Origin: Cantharellus purpuraceus
Lineage: Eukaryota > Basidiomycota > Agaricomycetes > Cantharellales > Hydnaceae
Assembly (NCBI GenBank): GCA_025174535.1
Contig: JALBUN010000048.1
Coordinates: 682,001 to 746,000, forward strand
Direction of reading: 5' to 3'
DNA length: 64,000 nt
A program made the translations under genes and the position numbers. Under the pieces are notes generated by a model that was not told where the DNA came from, did not search any database, and worked only from the letters and a program-made list of their open reading frames with translations. Positions 24,726-36,724 of this stretch are shown piece by piece (position 1 is the stretch's first letter; every line of letters starts with the position of its first letter).

Positions 24726-27700
24726 TCAATGCCGCCTGACAATGCCGATCAGAAAGTCCCAACCGCCAATTGCGTACTTGAACTCCACCAGACGCTTGAT
24801 CTCGCGCCACCCACCACGACCGACCTCCAGCTCATTCAGATCCCGCGATATATAAACAAAGTCCGCTGGGGTGAGAAGTGATCGGAGGAGAGAGCCGATA
24901 AGAAAAGAGATTAATCCAATGATCAAAACTGTCGAGAGAGGATAGAGACGAGTGTCCGCGGTGTCAGTCTTTACATCGAGCGAGGGGATAATAGAGCTGC
25001 TGCGACTCGGTGATACAGACCCTGACAGAGGAGAGGAGCGTGACTTAATGGAAATGTCGACGGTTCGGGAACCTCTTCTAAACAGGGCATTTGGATAGCC
25101 ATTAAGGAAACCCAATAGACCTGATGTCGGAACAATTGCAGTCTCTACCTCGTCAAGAGGTGGACAAAACGAGTCCTAAAGCCCCATGTCAGCATTTCGA
25201 GGCATCGATCCTTTATGGATACTTACTCCAGCTTCAGAATGAGAGTCATCCCCAGGCAAGGGTTCTTTGTCAGATTCAGACTTTTCTTCTCCCATTCCTG
25301 ACACAACATTTGTCGCTGTGAGCTGCTCAGTCAGAACAGAACTAGTATAGAGCATGGAAGCTTCCGCGATAGGTTCGATGAGTGTCTTGGGCATTGGGTC
25401 GGTTCCCGCAAGCAAGGGGATTCTGTAAGGGATACGATCAAAATACAAGTGAATACGTCCTCATCACCTCATACCTAGATATTATGGGCATGTTCCCGAG
25501 ACGTTCATCCTCGAGCTCTCGTCGTAAACATCGTATTGAATCCGTTTCATTCATCACTTCCATAGTGGCGCCATCTACCACAACTAGCCCTTTACCTTTT
25601 TGTCCGCCTCCGACGGCAGGAAAGACTACAACCTCTAGAACTGCTCCATTCGCTTCAAGGCCCGTCAGCCACGACGGTTTAACTGGTAGTTGAAGCGACG
25701 TTGACGCATTCGCAGCAGCTTCATACTGTGCAGTTGGTAACGTGAACCGCAGTAAATGCCTTGGTGGAGAATCAATGGTGAGTCCGGAGGAGTGAAGCGG
25801 TGTCGACGGTAACACATGGCATGTGCAAGAGATCGGAAGATCTGAGGACGTTGCCGAGATTGGAGATATAGACAATGGACGCTTCATATGCCTTGCATCT
25901 CGTAAAAGAGACGCAGATCGTACTTCATACCCGTCGGGATACAACTTGGAATCAACGACGAGCTCGCCAACAAGAAAGTCGGTAGGTGTGGTGTCAGGGG
26001 TGTGAAAGTCTCCACTGAGAGATGACGAAGTCGTGGCTCGAATTCCTTCCCTGGAAAGCGATCTCGACGCTCGGACCGTCGACGAGGCTGCAGATACGCG
26101 CCGTGTCCTAACAGTCGACGCGGGAGATGTCGTTGGAGCTAAGACAGGCGAAGTGGGTTCGGGAGCGTCGGATACCTCAGGTAAGTGAGTCGTATCTGGA
26201 CGTGGGGTCATTACGTCCACAACAGGCGGGTGAGGTAAAACCAGGATCGTGCCCCGGAATTTTTTACTTAGGGTGTGGTATCGCGTCGAGATGAGGATCC
26301 TGGCTTCGTCCTTCAGCTCAAGCTTCCAGGCCATGTCTCTTGCTTCGAACTCCCCACCCTGTGAGCCATCCATAGGAAGCAAAGCGACTGCAGAGTGAGG
26401 AAGCCTCATTACTGGAGGGGCTAGATTTCTCTTCATGTATTGTTCAATGGCGAGAATAGCGCGAGGAAGCGCTGCATTTAGCAACGAATTATATGCAATG
26501 GGGATTGAGCCAGCATAGTCTACGGAGGTCACATATGTGCACTTGGTCGAAGGAATGGCGTAGTTCTCCGTGGTATAGGGATCTAGGGTCTCTAGAATCC
26601 ATCCTTGGATCATGACCCGGCCAATGGGTAGTTCGTGTGGATTATATTTAATAGCATCGAAACCGTCAACCGAAGATGGGTTAAAAGAGGCAGATGCGCA
26701 GATGATAACCGGTGAGACGGGATGAGGTGAAGCAGCACCATTGTGTTGTCGCACAGTCGAGCCTGGGGACTGAAGCAACCTTGCGGAAGCATTTGCTAGA
26801 TAAAAGCCTCTATCTCTGAAAGGAAAACCACCCTTTGAGACTATGAAAGCGGAATAGCAACCAGCACCAAACTCTTGAAGGACTACCGCAGAATCGAAAC
26901 GATCATCCCAAGCCGATCTAGAGTCGTAATGCTTGACAATGTGCGCGACCTCCTCAGCAGAAACACCCTCGATGACCTTTTCGCCTTTATGCACTGGGAT
27001 GGCGACAGAGACCTCCGGGAATAGCTTTTTGTGCACGGGAAATCCTTTATCGTTCACCAGGGACCATCCGTCAGCAGAAGACTCGGCACGAAGATCGCGA
27101 AGAAACTCGAGCGCCGAAAAAACACAAGCCATCGGGGGTTTTGAGGGGGATGGAGGCGAATCAACTGCAGTTCCTGCACCGAGTGACAGCGATGCTGCAT
27201 TGACAGCAGCAGAAGTGGTGGCAGCGGTTTGCTCAACAGCACGTGTCCAGAAATTGATTAAAGGGCTTGAGAACCGGGGAGCCGCTGCCCATTGCATGAC
27301 ACTAGTCCTACCAGGCGCACCAGCCTCAACACCGCTGGAATCACCGTCACTTTCTTCTTTCCATTCCTCCCGACGGCGTCTAATCACACCCAGGACTGGT
27401 GGCTGGTCAAGAGGGACACGCACAGGCTTTACACGCTTCATTTTCATCAAGGCCCTCACCTCCGTTTCGGGAAGCTCCTCTACGTCGACTTTGACTTTTG
27501 TGCCATTCACGATAACCGCACCTTTCTCCTTAGAAGTGCCCTTGCGCACAATGGCCAACAGTCGCTCTTCACCGACGAACATTGCATCGTGTCCAATGGT
27601 GAGCCATAGCCCCCCTCCACCACTTGAAAGCCGATGGCGTCGTAAGCATGACACTGACTGAGGAGGGGGGTCGACAACGACCTCAAGAGAAGAGGCCCAG

Positions 27701-30259
27701 GTATCGAGATCGCACCGAAGCTCACACTCGATGAACGGTATCGGGGTGGGATTGACTCCTACTGAAGAAGCAGCTAGATCGTGGACAGGTGAATCAGACG
27801 ATGGAGGTGTGGTGTCGGCTGAAGAGGTGAGGTTAGTACTAGACACATTATCGATGGATTCAGAACTTGATCTCCGACTCTGTGACCCCTCGTACTCGAG
27901 TTTGAAACTTCCTTTTTCGTGGTCATATCGAGCGTGAAGTGACCTTGACCCTCCAAGGCGAGTATTGATGGGTGGTCCTCCAAATTTGATGGCGTATTCA
28001 CCAACACCAGCTACCGCATTAATCATCTGTTGGGGTATCGATGATTTGCCAGCCCAACCTCGCGGATCCGATTGTTCGAGGAGTGTCAAGAGCGTTGTTG
28101 TTGGCGAGAGCGTTTCGATGGCCCAACCTTGAAGATCAACCTGCGTGCGAATAGTGTTTGGGTCCGTAGGAGGGATCGAAGAGAATAGTTGTGTATCGGT
28201 GGAAAATGAGAAGATGTGTAACGTCGTTGGTGCTTTGTATACTGTTTTTAGGAGGACTACGTCTCTTGCACTACACACATTCAGAAAAGAATCCTTTTAG
28301 TTCTATGGAATCCACCTACTTTGCTGGCCAATTGGGTTTTGTCCGCCAATGCCACAGCTCTGTTAGTTCATTGACATCCTCAAGTAAGACGGCATCTTCA
28401 TACCCCTTGTCCCAGTAGACTCGAGCGCCTGGGGATGCTATGGTGCTGTAAAGATCCCATAAGCCAACGCCAACAAATACCGCTTCTGCACGATACACAA
28501 CCAAAGTTGGGTCTATAGAATCAAGCTGCGTAACGGTGACTCCTCGAGACTCGGAATCTAGGAAGGATATGATTATGATGGTCTAATGGAAGCCCTGCGG
28601 CACTTACTACGTTTCCATTTTGCTTCAGGTTCCTGGAGGAGGGAGGAAAAGTAGATGTAATTGCGTTTTACAAGTGCCAAGATGACTTTCTCAGCTGCAG
28701 AAGTACGGTTCGCGCCGTCACGGAGCGAGAAGCCTTTCCGCGGAGCCATGGACGACGCAGAAATGTCACCACTACTGTCACCAGTAGACAAACTATGAAA
28801 ACTGAGTCCACTGACACTAGACGCATCTTGCAGCATCTGACGAGATGGCGTGAATGACATAGGATCTCGAGACCCTGTATCTAGGATTGGATGTAGTAGT
28901 CCGTTGAGTCGTAACCCTGATGAGCTACCAGAAATTTCAACGATCATTTTGACCTTCAATATGGACTGAGTGTCAGGTAACGATGAATGTCGTATTCGGA
29001 AAACAGTATGCCCAGAATCAGAAGATGTTAGCGAGCGATTGGCCGTGACCTTCCATGGCAGAACTGCAACTGCATCCGATGAGGCGCGAGTGGATACCTG
29101 TATATCCCAACCTATGGCATCGGGTAGAATGCACTCAATGCACCTCTCGAGGCGTTTTCGTGCTTTAGCCTCGTTAACGTCTTCTAGAGCTTTCACTGCG
29201 TGTGCCGACGTCTCGTCCTCGTCTTCATGAACGATTGAATACTCTACGTTCAAAGCCTCGCGGCCAACATCAAAAACAATCCTCTCAAGAGTGACGCCCA
29301 TGCCGTATGCACATAATAAGGGAAGTCGGTGTCCACGTTTCTGCACAACCCGAAGTAGACCTTGCACCATGGTAGGCAATTGTTGAGAAAGGGCGGACGA
29401 GAAGGTCCAAACCGCATTTAAATCGTGTTGCCAAAAGCAGGTGACGCGTAGCTTATTATTGTTGAGGGGTGATAACGAGTTCTCTCCATTTCGAGGTTGA
29501 GCAACTAGTATTTGTATGCACCAGGCGAACACTTTGAAAGGGTGAGCAACGCAACCTTGGAGAATTGAAGAAACATACGGTGCACATGTGAGCGAACATA
29601 GGGCGGCGCCGGTCGCAGGTACGCCGGCTCATCGTGAGAGCGAGGAAGTGAGGTCGAGATGTCGATGAGAGTCGTGGCATCGTGGAACGTTTTGGAGATA
29701 GTGACTGCGTCTCTTGGGCTAAATTAATTAGGACAGTCAGAGGCCATTTAAGGAGGATGAACGGTGCTTGCGAAGACCTACTTTGCTGGCCAGCCAAGTG
29801 CATAGTTTGTTCGAGTAATTCTTGTATTCCAGTCGAACATCTCCACAAGGCTAGAGCTTTCCACTGCAGGATCCCAGTCTCCTCTGACTTCTGGAGTGCA
29901 GAGCACGACGCGCCACCTCTCCAAATCGGCTAAAGCACCCTCAAGTGGCACATCTAATACAACGCGCATGATATCCCCACGCTTCGTTTGTCGCCGATGG
30001 ATCACGACGCCTTCCATGGGTACATCACGCCCTTTGCCTTTCGAATTGGAAACAGGCTTCTGGTTAGCCTTCCCTTGAGGTGGCGAAGCAGGCAGAGGCA
30101 CGCGCTTCCAAGCTGATGAGTTCGAGGACACAAGTAGAGAACGAAATTGCGCCTCAGCGTTTGAAAGTGCCAATGCCCATGACTGACGAAGTCTATCTAG
30201 ACTGTTACATGAGGTGGAAACAAAGATTTTCAATAAACTAACCTAGGACCATCCGACAT
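24726..30259 (-). CDS. Protein with three START-like lipid-binding domains and a C-terminal membrane segment
   Basis: Exons 30259-30243, 30201-29782, 29718-29579, 29504-28608, 28557-28320, 28270-25475, 25422-25227, 25175-24726; 1717 residues. START domains bind a lipid in a helix-grip cavity. START1 spans about residues 10-220 (around VRGDWDPAVESSSLVEM, then YALGWPANPRD). START2 spans about 465-660 (VYWDKGYEDAVLLEDV, then NWPANARDVV). START3 spans about 955-1175 (RSAWDDRFDSAVVLQEF, then FRDRGFYL). Introns 2 and 5 fall at the same place and phase, inside the PAN-RD motif of START1 and START2, which points to internal duplication. A single hydrophobic helix lies at about 1648-1668 (STVLIIGLISFLIGSLL), followed by a short cytosolic or lumenal tail. 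A role in lipid sensing or transfer at a membrane is inferred. Intron 1 (41 bp) makes the first exon only 17 bp; that start is the least certain point. Confidence 0.88.
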
Positions 30260-30421
30260 TAATGTAGAAGAATGGTGAGGGAGGTACGTGACGCAGCGCT
30301 GACGTGCGTCACACGTGGAAGTGGAGAAGTCACGCGTTCTGATCGGGCCCTGGAGGTGACGGTAAGCATTGTGGTGAACTATTTGTCTAACATAAATTCA
30401 TTTCAAATGCCTCCTCTAATT

Positions 30422-31817
30422 CTATGCCCAAAATCCCTTCCATTCCTTCATGTTCGACAGTGCCATCCCGTCTGCATTCAAGTCTTTTCCAAGAATAAGA
30501 GCCTGTTCTTTGACAAGCCGCAGCTCCCGTCCTTTCATTCTCCTCACTTTCCTTTCAATGTCCTTAGCATCGAGTTCCACATCACTGATGGTTCGATCCT
30601 CTGGAGGTAAGGACATTGAGTAGCGGTGCGTTCGCCAAAGAAGAGCGTGCGTAGTCTGGCATGCCTTGCCTACCGCAAATGAGAGGGCAGTTTGAGAGGG
30701 ATCCTCGACACTTTGAGAACGATGGAAATGGGCCAAGACAAGTGCAGAAAAGAAGTCTCCTACCCCGGAGAAATAACCTGGTATGCGGGGAATATGCAAG
30801 GTATGCACTACTGACGGGAATTCCGTGTCTCCTTTAGCGGAAGACGTAACACACAAAAGGGAATCTTTAACAGATGTACTCTCGCTCGTAACCCCTGAGG
30901 TAGAAGTTTGCATCCGCGACCATTCTGGGAAGGCCGCGGCAAGACCGTCGTTGAGAGGTATAGAAGAAATCACGATATGCGGGACTTTGAATTCCTGATG
31001 AAGAACACGGAATATCTTCTGCAGCGACGACACGGAGTCAATCTGAATCTCTGTCAGCAACCTAACGTTACTTTCAGTTCGGGTCGACAGGGGGTCTAAA
31101 GCATATCACGCACTCGACCTCAAAATAATTAGGAGTTATAATCGTTGCTTGACATAAAAGCTGGCGATAGATGGGGACAACAGCACTCGAAACGTAGATC
31201 CTTCCTGCGTCTCCCATGACAGCTGCACGCCGGGGTGAGATCACGCCATAATCAGTCTTCCAGCCTAGGATTCAGCGAAACCTATTTCACATACGGTCCA
31301 GGAGATAGATGAGATCTGGATCCCGAGTGCGTAGATGTCTAACGAGATCTGATATCACGACGAGAGCCTCCTCGCTTGGTACATAGCCTGAAGAAATCGT
31401 TCCAGGGACAAATGAAAATAAGATGATGCTTTACCAGTCAAGAGGCGTGAGGGATTCAAAAGGCCATTTTTCTCCATGCCATCGAACAGTGAAGATAATT
31501 CTTCCCCAGATGACCGGCGACCGCCAATTCGACCATACCCTAGATTTGATGTGAGCTACTGCTGCTGGCGCCTTCGGAGACCCACCTGAATGGTTTGAAA
31601 AGTTGACAGTATTTACTACCTAGTGCCTGATAAGTAGGTGGTGGAAGGTAGGGTGAAGTCACCAACATCAACATCGTAGCCGAGCAACCTACATAATCAG
31701 ATCGGGGTTGTTGTATTAGTGCAGTATAAGCACTTACTGAAGAGGGAATACAGCAGCTTTGCCACCAACGTAACCAGAAGCCACGTGAGATTGAATACTA
31801 AGGACACGTTCTTCCAT
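30422..31817 (-). CDS. Pyridoxal kinase
   Basis: Exons 31817-31738, 31688-31663, 31615-31586, 31539-31435, 31387-31295, 31222-31114, 31061-30422; 360 residues. The enzyme phosphorylates pyridoxal, pyridoxine and pyridoxamine with ATP in the B6 salvage pathway (yeast relative BUD16). Family motifs are intact: VLSIQSHVASGYVGGKAA at the N-terminus, VNTVNFSNHSGYGR, DPVMGDAGRIYV, ITPNYFEVELLT and the anion-hole/catalytic loop GYFSGVGDFFSALVLAHF. In that loop GVGD replaces the common GTGD, with the catalytic Asp kept. Exons 2 and 3 are only 26 and 30 bp, fixed by protein continuity. A C-terminal lysine/arginine-rich helix follows (DIERKVRRMKGREL). It shares a 149-bp divergent promoter with the lipid phosphatase gene. 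Confidence 0.95.
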
Positions 31818-31966
31818 GTACTCCCACTGGTCTCCTGTTCCGATTGGCCCCTAGCAATAGCCTGTACGTTCGGAGTAGATGAGAAACGCAATTACGTAAA
31901 CAGCCTGATTAGGCACTATATCTAATTGCTTGAAGCCTACGTGCCTCCCAGAATCTACATCTTGTC
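31818..31966. promoter_or_regulatory. Divergent promoter, pyridoxal kinase / PAP2 phosphatase
   Basis: Only 149 bp lie between the two start codons (31817 on minus and 31967 on plus). If translation of the phosphatase instead starts at the in-frame ATG at 31994, the gap is 176 bp. No TATA box is evident on either strand. Confidence 0.5.
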
Positions 31967-33066
31967 ATGCATGACATCTTTGCGAGAGCAAGAATGCTAC
32001 CAAACTTCCACGCGGCTTATTTGACGGACTGGTAAGCTCAAGCGACATTCGCAGCCTTTTCTCAGGAATGTACAGGATAATGGCGTGGCTGTTAATTTCG
32101 CTAGGAAGTTGGATCGACACCTTACCTGTCTTTGAACGTGACTTTGTAGTAGATGATCCTTTAATCCATCACCATCACACAAAGCAAAGGTTATTACCAA
32201 TGTTCTGTCTCACACACCATCTCATTTAATGCACAGAGTCAATGGGACCTTACTCAGCAGCCTCGCATTATACGTGCCACTATGTATCATGATCGTGATT
32301 GGGGGTTTGAAGCGTTCGTGGATCAGCGTGCACCATGGCTCCTTAGGTCTATTCTTAGCTGTGTAAGTGAGTTGTAACTTACCAGGTCTACTATACAACT
32401 TAGTGCCTCTGGCTTAACTATAGTGCATTTCAAAGAGTCATTGTCAATAGCCTCAAGAATCGAGTGGGACGTCTTCGCCCTGACTTCCTGGCTCGATGTC
32501 AGTGGAATGCATCCTTGGGTGCATGTACAGGGTATATATGTTTGCGTTCTCGATTTCCAATTCACACTGAGACCACTTCCCTCAGGGATCCAGAGAAAAT
32601 CCGAGATGGACGTCGGTCATTTCCATCTGGACACTCGTCCTTCGCCTTCGCAGGTCTTGCATTTCTTTCAATCTACCTTTATGCCTGCATGTGTGCATCT
32701 CAGGCTAACTCTGTGCCATCCCGTCTTCCCAATTTCCTGAAGAGCAAGCCTCTTAGGCTGCTCATGGCACTATCCCCTCTTGGAGTGGCCACTTGGATTG
32801 CTATAACCAGGCTGGAAGACTACGTATGTCGGATTCCATCAGATGAAACATAGCAATAACATCGCTTCTGTCAGAGACACTATAAAGAAGACGTGATTAC
32901 GGGCGGGGTCATTGGTGCTATCTGTGCCATTGTGACCTATAGCATATACTGGCAAAACCCTTTTCATGATTGCCACGAGCCACGGGTGGTTTATGCAACT
33001 GACACACTCGATCCTAACCTTGGCTACGAATTGGCCCACGCGGATGAACCCACGAACAACGTTTGA
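31967..33066 (+). CDS. PAP2-family lipid phosphate phosphatase (DPP1/LPP type)
   Basis: Exons 31967-32031, 32076-32189, 32237-32362, 32424-32531, 32586-32823, 32875-33066; 280 residues. The family dephosphorylates diacylglycerol pyrophosphate, phosphatidate and related lipids in the vacuolar or ER membrane. All three catalytic motifs are present: KNRVGRLRP (Kx6RP), FPSGHSS (PSGH) and TRLEDYRHYKEDV (R-x5-H-x3-D, with Thr before the Arg where Ser is usual). Several hydrophobic spans fit the six-helix topology. The upstream block SWIDTLPVFERDF is typical of fungal members. Acceptor choice at intron 3 (TATAG at 32423) was decided by continuity into VNSLKNRVGRLRPDF. The first Met may be 31994 instead. 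It is convergent with the CID gene, 74 bp away. Confidence 0.93.
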
Positions 33067-33140
33067 ACGCAAGGTGGACTAAGTCAAGAGCTAAAGATAT
33101 GTCGCGTGCATCATTTATCTGTACATCAATTTTTGTGCCA

Positions 33141-35917
33141 CTATGAGGGTCGCCATACCCATCCATCACCAACTCGTTTCATACCTCCTGTGCCGGAGCT
33201 ATCGTTACTCCCACCGGCCCGCCCGCTATGCTCACCTGTGCCCTGCGTCTCTCCACCCCCAACACCTTGTGTCTCTCCACCTCCGAGTACCACTGCGTCG
33301 GTGTCGGAACTTAAACGAGCTGTCCCATGTTCATTATCATATCCTGTATGATCCGACTGCCACTCTCCCCTTTTTCCCTGCCATGAATTTGTGTTCAAAT
33401 TCGACCCGCTCTCATAGGTTGGTATTGACTTTCCAGGTTGTCGATGTCGCGCACCAGCCCATCCGTTGTCGGCGTGACTGTCGTCGCTGTGTCCTTGGTT
33501 CATCGAATTTGCAGGGGCATCTGCCGGTGCCATCCTTGTCATTACTAACTTCATTAACTGCTCTTGTGATGGCAAGGAACCATGTGTCACATTCCATGCT
33601 TTCCCTAGCGACTCCCAGGCTGCTGGAGATGCAAAGTCAAACGTTGTGAAATCTACTTGATCCAAACCACCAGACACGGAGGGAGATCGTTCCCTATGTG
33701 GTAGTGCGTGTGAAGGCGCAAAACCAGGCGGATGACGAGATTCCGGAGATCGTTGAACAGCCAAAGGGCCTGGAGGCGTGGTCACTATCTTCGATGTTGT
33801 AGGCGTATTCGGTGATGCTGGCCGAATATCTCGCCCAAACTCGTCTTTTCCGGGTTGTACTGTCTCGGGAGCTATAGGACGTGTAGTAGTTTCCGCATCG
33901 TCTCTTGTCACTAGTGATGGTCTTCGAGGTGGGCTGTACGGCCGAATGTCCCTTCCGCTTCTCCCGCTGCCCCCATGTCCGCTCGAAAATCGTGGGGGAC
34001 TTCTAGAGCGGCTGTGGCGGCGCCGTGGGCGAGTGTCCCAGTCGTCATGATCTCGCCAGCTCTGCCTTCCCCCTCCTCTCCCAGGATGACCGCCTCTAGA
34101 GCTACTGCGATATCCACCTCGCCATCCTGGTCGATCACGCTCGTGCCACTCCTCATTGTCTTGATTTCTAGGCTCATGTGGTCCTGGCGGCTCATGCCAT
34201 CTATTGTGTTCTGCTCTTGAACTTCCGTAATATTCATCACGTGGCCCTGATCCGTAAGCGCCTCGTGGAGGGCTGTTATGAGATGCCGATGGAAGAGGAG
34301 GCCCTGATGGGTGAACTTGCGGAAGAGGTGGCTGGCTCACAGGCATTGACGGTGCTACTACAGGCAACGCAGACACCCCTTGTAAAGGTAAAGCAGTGCC
34401 ATTGTTATTTCCTGCTTTGGCCCTTTCTACTAACTGCTGAAGTAGCACGACTTGATTAGCCTGTATCCCTGCAAGATTTGCCCCTATTTGGCCATCTATG
34501 GACCTATGTGGGCGTTTCAATGGGTTGAAAAACAACGAAGCTGCTTTCATAACTCACCCATTTGCAATATTTGTATCTCCTCCAGACGACACAGCAGATC
34601 CGAGCAAAGCTTGGATTAGAGCCTGTGCAGGGTCGGTAGTCACCAAAGGTTGTGGAGGAGTAACATGCACTGGCGGAGAAGACGCGTGTGGTGCTGCGCG
34701 TGGGTCTGTTGGAGGAGCGCTTGACGTGATGATTGTGTCTGATACAAAGGAGCAAACCGCAGAATCTCAGTTTCATTTCTCGCAACCTCACTGCAGAACC
34801 CAGATAGGAAAGAGGGCGATGTGATTGCATAGCAAAAAAGGTACTTAGCAACACAAAAGCCGGGTCATGATAAGCACCTTTCTGTTGAGGATCCTTCGCC
34901 AATTCCGCCAACCGGGTCAACACGCTTGACGGAAACGTGCTGTTCTTGGTCCAAATATCTAGAATCTTTCGGGTCTTTTCCTGTAAAAGACGCGAAGTCG
35001 CCAAACGGTTCGCATGATCGTTAGGGCTGCATGTTGCGTAGATAACAAAACGAGAAAATAAGAAAAACGAGGAGTCATAAGCACGATAATTGACGAATTG
35101 TCATGCGACTTCGTGTTCGGGTATTCGCCGGCGCTCGACGCAAATTACATGCATTACGCTTGTAGGCACGAAGTCTCTGCAGCCATTATACGGCTATAAT
35201 GAGACCTACACCATGTAGCGGGGGACTAGGCATACGTAGAGTACAGCGACCGTGGGATTCGTTAGCAGCCGAGATACGGGCTGGTACCCTGCCGAATGTC
35301 AAGAAAACCCCGCCCAGGACGCGTCCTCAGCCAGGAAGGTGAATGAATAGGTCCAAAGAGCCGAACAAGTTGTTGTGCACATGGCAATAGACAACACAAA
35401 CCCACCCATTGGTATGGCTTAAGGAAGAGGAAAACTAACCTTTGCTTCTGATGTATCAATAGACATCATATCCTGAATCAAAGCATCCAGAACCCCATCG
35501 ACTTTCAACAAGAAAGTGGCGCAGTTGCCTTTCTCCGCATTGATATCACCAGTTATCCCCAATTTGTTCACTTTGCTCCGAGCTGCTCGAGAAAGTGCAT
35601 CAAAGGCGTAAAGACTGTGGATTTTTGAAGACGGAGCTAAGGTCTTGTGAGTCCGGTAGAGGATGGAGACAAGCTGCGTGTCGTTCTAATGCCACAAGCA
35701 GTATACATCAAGCCTGTGGACGCGTAACATCATAAAGAACTCAAACTCACTTCCATGAGGTTAAGCGCAATATCTGTAAGCTTGTTCATCTTGGAGGCAG
35801 ATAGCCGTTTTGCAGTCACAACCTCTTTTAGCATGCTGTCAAATGACTTCGATTGACGTTACTGCATGAAGTAGAAATCAAAACTAAGATGCATTGGCTT
35901 ACTTCCAAGGTGGCCAT
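33141..35917 (-). CDS. CID-domain protein (RNA polymerase II CTD-interacting), RS/RG-rich
   Basis: Exons 35917-35903, 35846-35751, 35685-35440, 34980-34878, 34738-34558, 34503-33141; 667 residues. The N-terminal 153 residues form a CID (blocks SMLKEVVTAKRLSASKMNKLT, VSILYRTHKTLAPSSKIHSL, EKTRKILDIWTKNSTFP). In Nrd1, Pcf11 and SCAF proteins this domain binds the phosphorylated Pol II tail and couples transcription to RNA 3' processing or termination. Residues from about 300 to 450 are rich in Arg, Gly and Ser-Arg dipeptides, as in splicing-related SCAF proteins. No RRM is seen, which argues against a standard Nrd1/Seb1 homologue. A conserved-looking block FDFASPAAWESLGKAW follows. Intron 3 is 459 bp, about nine times the local norm. 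The C-terminus has a GGGETQG repeat. Confidence 0.87.
34981..35439 (-). other. Unusually long (459 bp) intron of the CID gene
   Basis: Donor GTTAGT at 35439 and acceptor TTTTACAG ending at 34981 are both good and phase 0, joining SEAK to EKTRKIL. All other introns in this window for which I have firm models are 41-139 bp. I see no second exon, tRNA or repeat inside. It might hold a small nucleolar RNA or an alternative exon, but I cannot show either. Confidence 0.7.
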
Positions 35918-36724
35918 TTGAGCAAACGCTCCAAGCGGGCGTTGGGTTAAGTGAGCGAGCAGTCAGCGGTTTGCAGTAGGCCAGGTCTGTGCGAATAGCG
36001 TGGGAATTTTCTGGCAGTTGAGACTCCGTCGGCTTGCGTCCAACTAGCTAATATCATTCGAGTCGAGATGCTTGCCTTATTTCGTGCCCTCTCTTTTTTT
36101 TTCTTGCGGAAAGATCTGGAACAAATCAAATCACATAACGTTGCAATGTACTATGCATAAATTGAATGAAGCATTCAATCATTGACTCATAAAAGCGCCG
36201 TGCATATAAGATGAAAACTAACGCTTTTCAGACTCAAGCCGTCGACCGTGGTTCCAAGGGCTTTGACCAGTATCCAGTTTGCGTTCAACTGTAGTCGTGT
36301 TTCACAATAATTCATGCTTATCCACGCCGTATCATGATGTCCCAATGTACTCTCTCAAAGTCGTATTAACCGGGCGAAATATTCTCTAGGGTTCTGTGGG
36401 TTTTCGGCGTCTGGACAGTGTTTGTATGGGCCCAGCACGAAGTAGATTACACCCAGCGTCGCGGGTGAAGACGAGGATGCAATATTCTGTCAACATCAAT
36501 GTTCACTAGTAATGCTCAGACGAACAGCTGCTGAAGCGCTAGCTGTCACAAGGAACTCCAAGAAAGTAATCCTGGACGAAAGCACCACTTCCCGATGGAT
36601 TGAGGTTGTATTAGGTGATATGTACTCCTTAAATAAATGGTGCACGCTCACGGTCTTTGAATCTTCCGCTATCATGGTATTCACTGTTTGGCCTTCACGC
36701 GTACTTCCTCATCCGCACCATACT
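35918..36724. other. Intergenic upstream of CID gene
   Basis: Contains a T-run (about 36095-36105) and the possible alternative C-terminal exon of the BRCT-like gene (down to a TGA at 36683-36681). No other gene is recognised. The CID promoter lies at its left end. Confidence 0.4.
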
